DNA of 64,000 nucleotides from JBFHIZ01 sp041596215 (GTDB lineage Bacteria; Bacillota; Clostridia; Lachnospirales; Lachnospiraceae): positions 62,001 to 126,000 of the forward strand of contig JBFHIZ010000001.1 in the NCBI GenBank assembly GCA_041596215.1, given 5' to 3'. The position numbers and the translations under genes are program-made. Of the stretch, positions 44,616-52,726 are shown one piece after another. Within the stretch, counting starts at the first letter, position 1, and every line of letters starts with the position of its first letter. The notes under the pieces were generated by a model that saw only the letters and a list, made by a program, of their open reading frames with translations, had not been told where the DNA came from and made no database searches.

Positions 44616-46550
44616 CTACCCTTCTTTGCTCATAAAAACACGAACACTTCTTTCTTGAATAATAACAGATTCTTGATTTATATTTTCTTCTTTCTCGTTA
44701 TTTGTGCGCTCTATTTTACCATAGTATTCGGTATCGAAAACCTCATCCCATATTTTCCCTTTAGGAAGTCTAGGCAATGCAAAATCATGTTTCATCCAGT
44801 GCATATTAAAAGTTATATATATAAAATCATCCTCTTTATTCTTTTTATTTATTGCATATTTCCCGCAAAACAATATACCTATATGCCTGCTAACATTATC
44901 AAGAACAGGTCTCCATGCTTCTTTTCCATGAAAAGAAACATCAGGATACCCACAACCCAAATAATCCATAACACGAATTCTTTTTTTCATATGTAAAATC
45001 GGATGTTCCATTCGAAATCGAATTAAATCTTGTACAAATGAGAACTGTTCCTTATTTTTCTTCAACAAATTCCAATCAAGCCATGTTATTTCATTATCTT
45101 GACAAAATGGATTATTATTACCTTTTTGTGAAAAAGCAAATTCATCACCTGCTCGAATATATGGAGTTGCCTGTGACAATAGAAGCATACAAAATGCATT
45201 TTTCATTAGTTTCTTTCTTAATTGTACGATTTTTCTTTTTTTAGTAGCTCCCTCCATGCCACAATTCCAGCTATAATTAAAATTGGTTCCATCTTTATTA
45301 TTTTCACCATTCAATTCATTATGCTTTCTGTCATAGCTTACCAAATCATGTAATGTAAATCCCCAATAATCCGTAATTGTATGAACACACCCCACTTTAT
45401 TTGGTTGCATATACATATGCTCTAAAAAAGGTTGCATTTGATTTTCATCACCCTTTAAAAATCTACGAATATCCTTCATATAGTCATAATTTAACAATGC
45501 TATATGTTGATACATATTTACATCCTCAATTCGTTTTCTTTCCGTTTCCTCTAAAGAATCAAATATAAGTTTCGTATCGGCTAAAATTCCATCTTTCGCT
45601 AAATATTCTTTCGGTATTCTTGCTCCAATCAATCGAAAACCATCAACATGATATTCCATAACCCAAAATCGTAAGGCATCTATCATTGTTTCTATATAAT
45701 AAGTCTCAGGAAAATAAAATTGCATAATAATTTCAATTTGATTTTCATGCAATTCTTTTACCATTTTTTTGAATGCAAAGGAGACATCTCGTTCCGAACT
45801 ATAGGATGCTTTTGGTGCAAAATAATATCCTTTTTTATATCCCCAATAATTTGTTCTACTACTTTTCCTCGTAGAATCAGGAATTACATCTTTATAACTA
45901 TATGCTGACCTACGGTCTTCTTCAGATAGCATCTCTTCAGAAATAAATTCATAACTTGGCATCAATTCTAATGCTGTAATTCCAAGTTGTTTTATATAAT
46001 CAATTTTTTCACAAACACCTTGATACGTTCCTTTATTTTTTACATTTGATGATATATGTTTTGTGAATCCTTTCACATGAATTCCATATATAATTGTATT
46101 TTCAAACGGTGTTTTGGGATTAATATCCCGTTCCCATGTGAATGTTTCTTTCAAAACATATGCAAGTAAAATTTTTACTTTGGTATCTTTTTTTTCAATT
46201 TCACAGAAGCAAGGTGGAAGAAATGCCCGACCATAATTATCTGAAATTAAATTATCATCGCAAAAAAAACAATATACATAATCTTCAATGCTAACCTCTT
46301 TTATAAAACCAGAATACACATTTCCAATACGAATATCATTAGAAAAAATGATTTTAATCGCATCTTTCATTGCAATTTCATAAGATGCTTTTTCAACCAT
46401 TTTTTTGTCCCATAATAACAACCCGCAACATTTTTCTGCATTTAAATTTACAGAAAAACAAAACCCATCTTCTTGTTGATACAAACCAAAACAGAGTGGA
46501 TTCCGAATGATCTTATTCGTTAATATTTTGTTTGGAAGTATTGTATTCAT
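44616..46550 (-). CDS. GlgX/isoamylase-like GH13 protein with all catalytic residues replaced (predicted pseudoenzyme)
   Basis: 644 residues aligned along the whole length with isoamylase/GlgX-type debranching enzymes: N-terminal beta domain (about 20-130), the barrel, and the well-kept motifs YGIHVKGFTKH, NYWGYKKGYYFAPKASY, DLVSYDRKHNELNGENNKDG, YSWNCGMEGAT and GDEFAFSQKGNNNPFCQDNE. Yet the active site is gone. GFRFD reads GFRLI (Ile308 for the nucleophile Asp), the acid/base AEP reads FDS (Asp331), and AHDG reads DYWG (Trp396 for Asp). The first region DVVYNH reads QFYFPE. Hydrolysis is not expected; glucan binding is an inference. The ATG at 46550 has GGAG ahead; an earlier TTG does not. 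First gene of a likely unit with DUF5662 and trpS. Confidence 0.87.
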   Translation of the reverse strand: MNTILPNKILTNKIIRNPLCFGLYQQEDGFCFSVNLNAEKCCGLLLWDKKMVEKASYEIAMKDAIKIIFSNDIRIGNVYSGFIKEVSIEDYVYCFFCDDNLISDNYGRAFLPPCFCEIEKKDTKVKILLAYVLKETFTWERDINPKTPFENTIIYGIHVKGFTKHISSNVKNKGTYQGVCEKIDYIKQLGITALELMPSYEFISEEMLSEEDRRSAYSYKDVIPDSTRKSSRTNYWGYKKGYYFAPKASYSSERDVSFAFKKMVKELHENQIEIIMQFYFPETYYIETMIDALRFWVMEYHVDGFRLIGARIPKEYLAKDGILADTKLIFDSLEETERKRIEDVNMYQHIALLNYDYMKDIRRFLKGDENQMQPFLEHMYMQPNKVGCVHTITDYWGFTLHDLVSYDRKHNELNGENNKDGTNFNYSWNCGMEGATKKRKIVQLRKKLMKNAFCMLLLSQATPYIRAGDEFAFSQKGNNNPFCQDNEITWLDWNLLKKNKEQFSFVQDLIRFRMEHPILHMKKRIRVMDYLGCGYPDVSFHGKEAWRPVLDNVSRHIGILFCGKYAINKKNKEDDFIYITFNMHWMKHDFALPRLPKGKIWDEVFDTEYYGKIERTNNEKEENINQESVIIQERSVRVFMSKEG

Positions 46551-46628
46551 GTTTACTCCTTTCAAAATTTACTTTTTTAATTTTATCATACTTTTCTTAA
46601 ATATTAAAGAAAAGGATTCGTTAATCAC

Positions 46629-46657
46629 TTGCAACTTAGAAAAAAATTAAGTAGAAT
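46629..46657 (+). promoter_or_regulatory. sigma-A promoter of the DUF1292 gene
   Basis: TTGCAA (46629-46634), 17 bases, TAGAAT (46652-46657), followed 33 bases later by the ATG with AAGGAG. Confidence 0.55.
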
Positions 46658-46690
46658 GAATGTAAAATAATAGATAAAAAAGGAGCTATA

Positions 46691-47008
46691 ATGAAAGAAA
46701 AGGAAGATATGAATTCAGAAGAAATGACAGTCACCTTACATTTAGATGATAAAGACGTCGAATGTGCAATACTTGTTATTCTTGAAGTAAATGAACAAGA
46801 TTACATTTTTTTACTTCCCCTAGACGAAAATGGTGAAAATGAAGATGGACATGTTTGGTTTTATGGTTATTCTGAAAATGAAGATGATGTAAATGAAGAG
46901 CCAAAACTTCGTTATATAGAGGATGATAAGGAGTACCAAGCCGTTGCAGATGCTTTTGATGAATACCTAGAAAGTAGTGAGTTCGATGAACTAATCAACG
47001 AAGAATAA
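46691..47008 (+). CDS. DUF1292 family protein
   Basis: Small acidic cytosolic protein of 105 residues. It matches DUF1292 (YrzB-like): MTVTLHLDDKDVECAILVILEVNEQDYIFLLPLD, then a Glu/Asp-rich stretch, and the C-terminal DKEYQAVADAFDEYL. The function is unknown; homologues usually lie near alaS, ruvX or similar genes, whereas this copy is alone on the plus strand between two minus-strand units. AAGGAG lies 5 bases before the ATG. No terminator hairpin is seen in the 31 bases before the convergent helicase gene. Confidence 0.88.
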   Translation: MKEKEDMNSEEMTVTLHLDDKDVECAILVILEVNEQDYIFLLPLDENGENEDGHVWFYGYSENEDDVNEEPKLRYIEDDKEYQAVADAFDEYLESSEFDELINEE

Positions 47009-47039
47009 ACCAACCCGTTGTTTAACTATTTGATAGGCA

Positions 47040-48875
47040 CTAATTTTCAACGATACATTCTTTTACGTATCTTGATTCTTTGTGTCTATTTTTATTGTCT
47101 TCTTTTATATATAGAATATATACTTCTTCTCTTGCTCTTGTAAGTGCAACATAAAGTAATCGACGCTCTTCTTCGATTTCTTCATCACTGAAAGCTTTTT
47201 TATGTGGAATGTTCCCTTCATTTACATCCATAATAAAAACTGCATCAAATTCCAAACCTTTTGCTGCATGCATGGTTGTCATTTCTACCTTAAGTAAAGA
47301 ATCATATTTCATTCTTTTCTCTTTCCTTTGTTTTGAATATGCTTCCACATTTAAAATATAATCTTGAAATTCACGTAAAGAGGAAAATCTTTTTGCTTCC
47401 TCTTCAAGAAAATCAAGTTCTTTTGACCAATTTAAAAATTCTTCATATTTTTCATTTGCTTCTAATTCTAAATAATCATCATAGCCAATTCCTTTTCTTA
47501 TATAATGGATTGCACCAGAAATTGACATCTTAGAAATCAAATCCATTTCTCGTTTTAACTTTAAAATACTATCTTTAAATTTCCCATCATTTTCCATATG
47601 GATCATTATTTCATCAAAATCCACTATTGTACTTCTAAAAATATTAGTTCGAATATATCGCATAGGTTTATTCAAAATACCAAGCAAATGTTCTCGCAAA
47701 AATCCTTCTTTTGCAAAGAGTAAATAATCCAATATATCTTTTATTCTTTGATTTGCATAAAACTTGCTACAATTATATTTTGATTCTAATCGAATTTCTT
47801 TTTTATAAAATTCATAAGCCACATAATTCATATAGGTTTTTGTTCTTAAAATAATTGCAACTGATTTTTTTTCTTTTCTTTTTTCCTTATTTTTTTCTTC
47901 TTTTGCATATAGATCAATTTTATCCAAAATATATTTAATTTCTTCCTTTTGATTTTGAAAAGATTTGCTTTGAACAATTCCCTCTTTTTTCGATACAGGA
48001 ATCACGGTTTTTTTAAATCTTGACACATTATGACATATTAATTGATTCGAAGTTTGAATGATTTTTTTATGAGAGCGAAAATTTTCAGAAAGAACATATA
48101 CTGCTGCAGAAGAATAATCTAAAAGAAATTTTTGCATGCTGTTTGGGTTTGATCCACAAAATCGATATATAGATTGGTCTTCATCACCTACAACAAAAAT
48201 ATTTTTTGTATCTTTCATTAATAAATTAATTATTTTATATTGCATAGGAGTTATATCCTGAAATTCATCAATTAATATATATCGATAATTATCCCGTATT
48301 TGCTTCAATAAACTTTCATCTTCTAATAATATATCATAACAAAAATAAACCAAGTCAAGAAAATCCATCTTATGCAATTTCTTTTTTTCTTCCTCATAAA
48401 TGCTTATTATCTTTTTTTCTTTTTCTGTCCATGTAATTTCTTCATTTCTTCTCGATATGCATTGTGTTATTTCTTCTATCGTATCATCATAACTTTCATT
48501 TGAAGAAAATAATTCAAATGAAATCATTTTTAAAATATTATCTTTTTCTTTCTTGGAAAGGATTTTTTTGGATGCATGAGATTTGCTTTTTGAAAGTACT
48601 TGATAGAAAAACGCATGAAAGGTTTTAAATACTACTGATGAATTTTCTTTCATTTTTTGTTGAAATCGTTCTTCCATATGAATCGCTGCAGATTTTGTAA
48701 ATGTAATTACTAAGATATGCTGTGGTTTAATATGTAACGATTTAATTAAATAAAAAATGTGCTCTGTGAGCACAAATGTTTTGCCTGATCCAGGACCAGC
48801 AAATACTGCCGCTGGTCCTTCTTCATGCATTATTGCACTTTTTTGTGCACTGGTATATTGATTCCTATTTTTCAT
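47040..48875 (-). CDS. UvrD/PcrA-like superfamily 1 helicase
   Basis: ATP-dependent 3'-5' DNA helicase. The 611-residue protein carries the SF1A motifs in order: Q-motif region YTSAQKSAI, Walker A GPGSGKT (27-33), LVITFTKSAA (Ia), LIDEFQDITPMQ (II), VGDEDQSIYRFCGSNP (III), LSENFRS (IV), MTTMHAAKGLEFDAVFI (V) and RRLLYVALTRAREEVYILY (VI). It is shorter than PcrA (about 720-740) and lacks the C-terminal extension with the RNA polymerase-binding Tudor domain, so it may be an accessory UvrD paralogue. The ATG lies inside the last codons of gltX (11-base overlap) with no strong ribosome site. Confidence 0.92.
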   Translation of the reverse strand: MKNRNQYTSAQKSAIMHEEGPAAVFAGPGSGKTFVLTEHIFYLIKSLHIKPQHILVITFTKSAAIHMEERFQQKMKENSSVVFKTFHAFFYQVLSKSKSHASKKILSKKEKDNILKMISFELFSSNESYDDTIEEITQCISRRNEEITWTEKEKKIISIYEEEKKKLHKMDFLDLVYFCYDILLEDESLLKQIRDNYRYILIDEFQDITPMQYKIINLLMKDTKNIFVVGDEDQSIYRFCGSNPNSMQKFLLDYSSAAVYVLSENFRSHKKIIQTSNQLICHNVSRFKKTVIPVSKKEGIVQSKSFQNQKEEIKYILDKIDLYAKEEKNKEKRKEKKSVAIILRTKTYMNYVAYEFYKKEIRLESKYNCSKFYANQRIKDILDYLLFAKEGFLREHLLGILNKPMRYIRTNIFRSTIVDFDEIMIHMENDGKFKDSILKLKREMDLISKMSISGAIHYIRKGIGYDDYLELEANEKYEEFLNWSKELDFLEEEAKRFSSLREFQDYILNVEAYSKQRKEKRMKYDSLLKVEMTTMHAAKGLEFDAVFIMDVNEGNIPHKKAFSDEEIEEERRLLYVALTRAREEVYILYIKEDNKNRHKESRYVKECIVEN

Positions 48876-50322
48876 TTCTTAATTTTTTAATTCCCTCTTT
48901 AATACGATAAATCGATTCTTCTTTTCCTAAAACTTCTAAAATTTCAGTCGCCCCTGCTGGTGTCATTTCTTTTCCTGAAAGAGCCGTTCGTATAGGCCAC
49001 ATTACAAAACCGATTTTCAATTCATGTTCCATTGCATAAGTTTTTAATGTCGCAAATAATTCATCGTTATAAAATATTTCTTGCTTTTCAATAATCGGCA
49101 AAATATTTTCTAATAATTCTAAAGAATTCTCAGCATTTGTTTTCATCTTTTTATGTGTGTATAAATCAATTGAATATGCAGGAACCTCTTCAAAAAAATC
49201 AATATGTTCTTTAATATCTAGTATTGTTTCTATTCTTGTTTTTGTCATTTCTGCAATTTTTTTCAAATTGATATTTCTTTTGATAACTTCTTGTATCTTT
49301 GGTAAAGCAATTTGGTAATAGTCATCAAATGGCATATTTTTAATATATTCTCCATTCATCCATCGTAATTTTTGAAAATCAAAAACTGCTGGTGATTTTG
49401 ACATATTGTGATAATTAAATTCTTTTACAAGCTGATCTAAAGAAAAAATTTCTTGATTACCTTCTGGGCTCCATCCAAGTAAAGAAACAAAATTCACAAT
49501 CGTTTCTGACAAAAAACCTTGTTCTAATAAATCTTCATAGGAAGAATGTCCACTACGTTTTGATAATTTATGATGTGATTCATCTGTAATTAATGGACAA
49601 TGTACATATATTGGCACTTCCCATCCAAAAGCACTATATAAACGATTGTATTTGGGAGAAGAAGATAGATATTCATTTCCTCTAACCACATGTGTAATTC
49701 CCATTAAATGATCATCAATTACATTTGCAAAATTATAAGTGGGATACCCGTCTGATTTAATTAATACCATATCATCAAGTTCTGCATTATCAACTGTGAT
49801 TTCACCATAAATCTCGTCTTGAAAAGTAGTCGTTCCTTCCACTGGATTATTTTGTCGAATAACATATGGAACATTTGATGCAAGCTTTTGTTCAATTTCT
49901 TCTTTCGTCAAAGACAAACAATGCTTATCATAAGAATTAATTTCTTTTCCATCCACAATTCTTGTCAATGATGCCAATCTTTCTTTATCGCAGAAGCAAT
50001 AATATGCTTCTTTTTTTTCAATTAGTTTTTTTGCATATTCTAAATACATTCCACTAGCTTGCCGTTCACTTTGAACATATGGCCCTACACCTTTATCTTT
50101 ATCGGGTCCTTCATCATGAAGTAGTCCTGTTTTTTCAAGTGTCCGATATATAATTTCAACAGCACCTTCAACTAATCGTTCTTGATCCGTATCTTCGATT
50201 CGGAGAATAAAATCTCCATCTTCATGTTTCGCTATCAAATAAGCATACAATGCTGTCCTTAAATTCCCAACATGCATTCTCCCTGTTGGGCTTGGTGCAA
50301 ATCTAGTTCTAATTTTACTCAC
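48865..50322 (-). CDS. gltX: glutamyl-tRNA synthetase
   Basis: Class I synthetase charging tRNA-Glu (and possibly tRNA-Gln in organisms with GatCAB). From the GTG at 50322 the protein has 485 residues, the usual length, starting VSKIRTRFAPSPTGRMHVGN with HVGN as the HIGH motif; then RIEDTDQERL, YPTYNFANVIDDHLMGITHVVRG, and KLSKRSG as KMSKS. GGAGG lies 8 bases before the GTG, and longer readings from 50391 lack support. It follows dut by 87 bases and overlaps the helicase gene. Confidence 0.96.
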   Translation of the reverse strand: MSKIRTRFAPSPTGRMHVGNLRTALYAYLIAKHEDGDFILRIEDTDQERLVEGAVEIIYRTLEKTGLLHDEGPDKDKGVGPYVQSERQASGMYLEYAKKLIEKKEAYYCFCDKERLASLTRIVDGKEINSYDKHCLSLTKEEIEQKLASNVPYVIRQNNPVEGTTTFQDEIYGEITVDNAELDDMVLIKSDGYPTYNFANVIDDHLMGITHVVRGNEYLSSSPKYNRLYSAFGWEVPIYVHCPLITDESHHKLSKRSGHSSYEDLLEQGFLSETIVNFVSLLGWSPEGNQEIFSLDQLVKEFNYHNMSKSPAVFDFQKLRWMNGEYIKNMPFDDYYQIALPKIQEVIKRNINLKKIAEMTKTRIETILDIKEHIDFFEEVPAYSIDLYTHKKMKTNAENSLELLENILPIIEKQEIFYNDELFATLKTYAMEHELKIGFVMWPIRTALSGKEMTPAGATEILEVLGKEESIYRIKEGIKKLRNEK

Positions 50323-50409
50323 AAAAATTTCCTCCATTATCTTATTACATATTTCAAATGTAATTGTGTCATATATTCTATAATCATGCAATAGAAAATA
50401 TCGAATTTA

Positions 50410-50919
50410 TCAATTCGTAGTACTTCCAAACCCGCCATTTCTTCTTTCATCCACATCATCATCAATAGTTGTTCCATATTGCAAAAAAACACCTTGCATA
50501 AACCCTGTTTCTTTTTCAAGAACCACCACTTTTTCTTCTCGAGAATCATTTCTCATTTTTGCCATAATATGACCTTCATTATCAGACTCAAAATAATCTG
50601 CATCGATAATCCCAACGGTATTATCTAATTGAAGTCGAAATTTGAACCCCAGTCCACTTCTAGGATAAAGTTGTAAAACCCAATCTTCTTCCATTTCGCA
50701 ACGAATTCCAGTCGGAATTCGAATAGCAGCTTCCGGTTTTAAAATAACCGTTACTGGCATAAAAAAATCATATCCTGCGCTTTTATTTGTTGCTCTTTTC
50801 GGAAGCTTAATGGTATCATATACTTCTTTTATTTCATCTTCTGAATAAGTAAACACTTTTTCAAAATCATGTTTAAATTGTTCATAACTCACTTTATGAA
50901 ACTTTGCAATTTTTTTCAT
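50410..50919 (-). CDS. dut: dUTP diphosphatase (trimeric dUTPase family)
   Basis: Hydrolyses dUTP to dUMP. Of 169 residues, the family motifs appear in order: KSAGYDFF (1), PRSGLGFKF (2), NTVGIIDADYF with the catalytic Asp (3), a motif-4 region FMQGVFLQY and the C-terminal RNGGFGSTT (5) that closes over the nucleotide. An extra N-terminal helical segment (about 1-40) precedes the core. The ATG overlaps the TGA of the WYL gene as ATGA with GAGGAGG upstream, so dut and the regulator are translationally coupled. Confidence 0.93.
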   Translation of the reverse strand: MKKIAKFHKVSYEQFKHDFEKVFTYSEDEIKEVYDTIKLPKRATNKSAGYDFFMPVTVILKPEAAIRIPTGIRCEMEEDWVLQLYPRSGLGFKFRLQLDNTVGIIDADYFESDNEGHIMAKMRNDSREEKVVVLEKETGFMQGVFLQYGTTIDDDVDERRNGGFGSTTN

Positions 50920-51923
50920 ATATTTTCCTCCTCATTTTTGTATTGTTTTCTGATATTTTCTAAATATGTATTATAATCTTCTTGAATCCATTTGGGAGAC
51001 AATATAAATGCATTCGTACCCAATCCAGTCAACCACCCATAAAATAAAGGAGAAACTTTCACCGAAAACCGTGTTGTAAATGTTTCCTTATCTAACTGGC
51101 GAATTGAAATATCTTTTCCAAAACGATCAAACATTACCCCCACATATGAATTCGGCATCTTTAAAGTAATGGTTTCTTCCATTCCTCCATACATACCAAA
51201 CGTTTTTTTACAATAGGAAACCAAATCAAATTTTTTATATTCTTCATTTCCATTTCTTGCATCGCTCGTTTTTGATATTTCTTTCATTTTATCCACGCGA
51301 TAATGTTTAATCATCGAATTTTCTTCATCATAGGCAATTAAATAATAGTTTTCTTCTTGAAAGGTTAACGCCCAAGGACTAACCACATACAGCATTCCAT
51401 TTTTTCGCATTTCCATATTAGAAGCTACATTCCAACTATAATAAGCAAATGAAATTTGTTTATTATTTTGAATTCCATCATTAATACAATCAACATTATA
51501 ATATATATTTTCATTTTCTGTTTTAATGCGATTTGAAACATAAACTTGTCGATTTAATTCCTTTGCTTGATATTTACTAGTGAATTTTTCTAACTTATCA
51601 ATTAATCTTTTCGATTTATTTTTTGTAATAAATTTTGAAGATTGAACCGTATCAACTAATAGTTTTAACTCTGCTAATTCAAAAGCATTTGAAAGTAAAG
51701 CGTATCCACCATTAATTTTAGATTTTCTCACATCAATATCATAACCGTATTCTTGTAAAAGACGAATATCCGAATAAATACTTTTTCTTTCAGCCGAAAT
51801 CCCAAATTTATCTAATTGTAATAATAATTCTTGCATCGACAAATAATGATTTTCATCCGTATTTTGTGTCAATATTTGAATTATATATAACAGCTTTAGT
51901 TTTTGTTTTTCACTTCGAGCCAT
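50916..51923 (-). CDS. WYL-domain transcriptional regulator
   Basis: 335 residues. The N-terminal winged helix (about 5-60: LKLLYIIQILTQ, AERKSIYSDIRLLQEYGYDI) resembles HTH_11-type DNA-binding domains, and the middle has the WYL ligand domain (about 140-240: ISFAYYSWN, VVSPWALTFQEENYYLIAYDE) followed by a WCX-like C-terminal extension. WYL regulators often sense nucleic-acid fragments, cyclic nucleotides or other ligands; the ligand here is unknown. It leads a run WYL-dut-gltX-helicase. AAAGGTAAAGGT precedes the ATG. Confidence 0.88.
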   Translation of the reverse strand: MARSEKQKLKLLYIIQILTQNTDENHYLSMQELLLQLDKFGISAERKSIYSDIRLLQEYGYDIDVRKSKINGGYALLSNAFELAELKLLVDTVQSSKFITKNKSKRLIDKLEKFTSKYQAKELNRQVYVSNRIKTENENIYYNVDCINDGIQNNKQISFAYYSWNVASNMEMRKNGMLYVVSPWALTFQEENYYLIAYDEENSMIKHYRVDKMKEISKTSDARNGNEEYKKFDLVSYCKKTFGMYGGMEETITLKMPNSYVGVMFDRFGKDISIRQLDKETFTTRFSVKVSPLFYGWLTGLGTNAFILSPKWIQEDYNTYLENIRKQYKNEEENI

Positions 51924-51952
51924 ACCTTTACCTTTCTATACTATTCATCTAC

Positions 51953-51987
51953 GAAAAAGGGTGCTCATATAGATGAACACCCTTTTC
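51953..51987 (-). terminator. terminator after the small membrane protein gene
   Basis: Stem of 14 pairs (arms 51955-51968 and 51973-51986, AAAAGGGTG core, one G-U wobble) with a 4-base loop and T-run on the minus strand, immediately after the stop codon of the 70-residue protein gene. Confidence 0.82.
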
Positions 51988-52200
51988 TTACATTGATTCG
52001 GAATGATCTTTATTTTCATTTTCTTCCATTTCATTTTTTTCCATTAATTCTTCATTTCTTTTTACTTCTGCTTCTTTTTCATCTTTCTTCTTACTCCATA
52101 AAACTCCGAGTTTGAATGCAATAAACATTACAATTACTATAATAATTAAAACTACAACATAAGATAAAAATGTATTAAAAAAATTAATAAAATTATTCAT
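51988..52200 (-). CDS. small single-pass membrane protein, unknown function
   Basis: 70 residues: a hydrophobic N-terminal helix (about 10-35, YVVVLIIIVIVMFIAFKLGVL) followed by a charged, Lys/Glu-rich cytoplasmic-type tail. No family recognised. GGAG lies 6 bases ahead of the ATG and a terminator follows directly, which supports it as a real gene. It is 40 bases after rnhA and probably belongs to the MutS-like/rnhA unit. Confidence 0.7.
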   Translation of the reverse strand: MNNFINFFNTFLSYVVVLIIIVIVMFIAFKLGVLWSKKKDEKEAEVKRNEELMEKNEMEENENKDHSESM

Positions 52201-52240
52201 ATGTGCTCCATTTCTGTTCTTATTTTGATATATACACTAT

Positions 52241-52726
52241 TTATATTACCACTGTTTTTATTACATCGTCAAGCAATTGTGTGCCATCAGCCGCAGTTGT
52301 CGCAAGGACATCACATCGTTCATTTTCCGGATGACCTGCATGCCCCTTAACCCAAGTAAATTTCACTTGATGTTGATTTTTTGCATCCAAAAGTCTTAGC
52401 CATAAATCCAAATTTTTCACTTGTTCTTTTTTACTATTTTTCCATCCTTTACTTTTCCAACTATCAATCCAATTTTGATTAAAAGCATCTGTTACATATT
52501 TAGAATCCGAAAACACTTCAACATTACAAGGCTTAATTAAAGCTTCTAATCCAACAATTACCGCTAATAATTCCATCCGATTATTTGTTGTTTTTTTATA
52601 TCCAGCAGACAGTTCTTTTTCATGTAAGGTTCCATCTTTCGACAAAAATTGAAGTATACAACCATATCCACCTGGTCCTTCCGGATTTCCTCGAGCCGCT
52701 CCATCTGTATACATCTTTACATTCAT
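52241..52726 (-). CDS. rnhA: ribonuclease HI
   Basis: Degrades the RNA strand of RNA-DNA hybrids. The 161-residue protein has the type 1 RNase H catalytic set: YTDGAARGNPEGPGG (Asp near 7), NRMELLAVI (Glu), EVFSDSKYV (Asp) and KGHAGHPENERCDVLA (His and Asp). The ATG overlaps the end of the MutS-like gene and has GGGAGG 7 bases upstream. Confidence 0.96.
   Translation of the reverse strand: MNVKMYTDGAARGNPEGPGGYGCILQFLSKDGTLHEKELSAGYKKTTNNRMELLAVIVGLEALIKPCNVEVFSDSKYVTDAFNQNWIDSWKSKGWKNSKKEQVKNLDLWLRLLDAKNQHQVKFTWVKGHAGHPENERCDVLATTAADGTQLLDDVIKTVVI

Noticed and set aside
44616..46550. Frameshift or sequencing error explaining lost GH13 motifs
   Set aside because: The altered motifs lie in the same frame between well-kept motifs, and three separate sites are changed.
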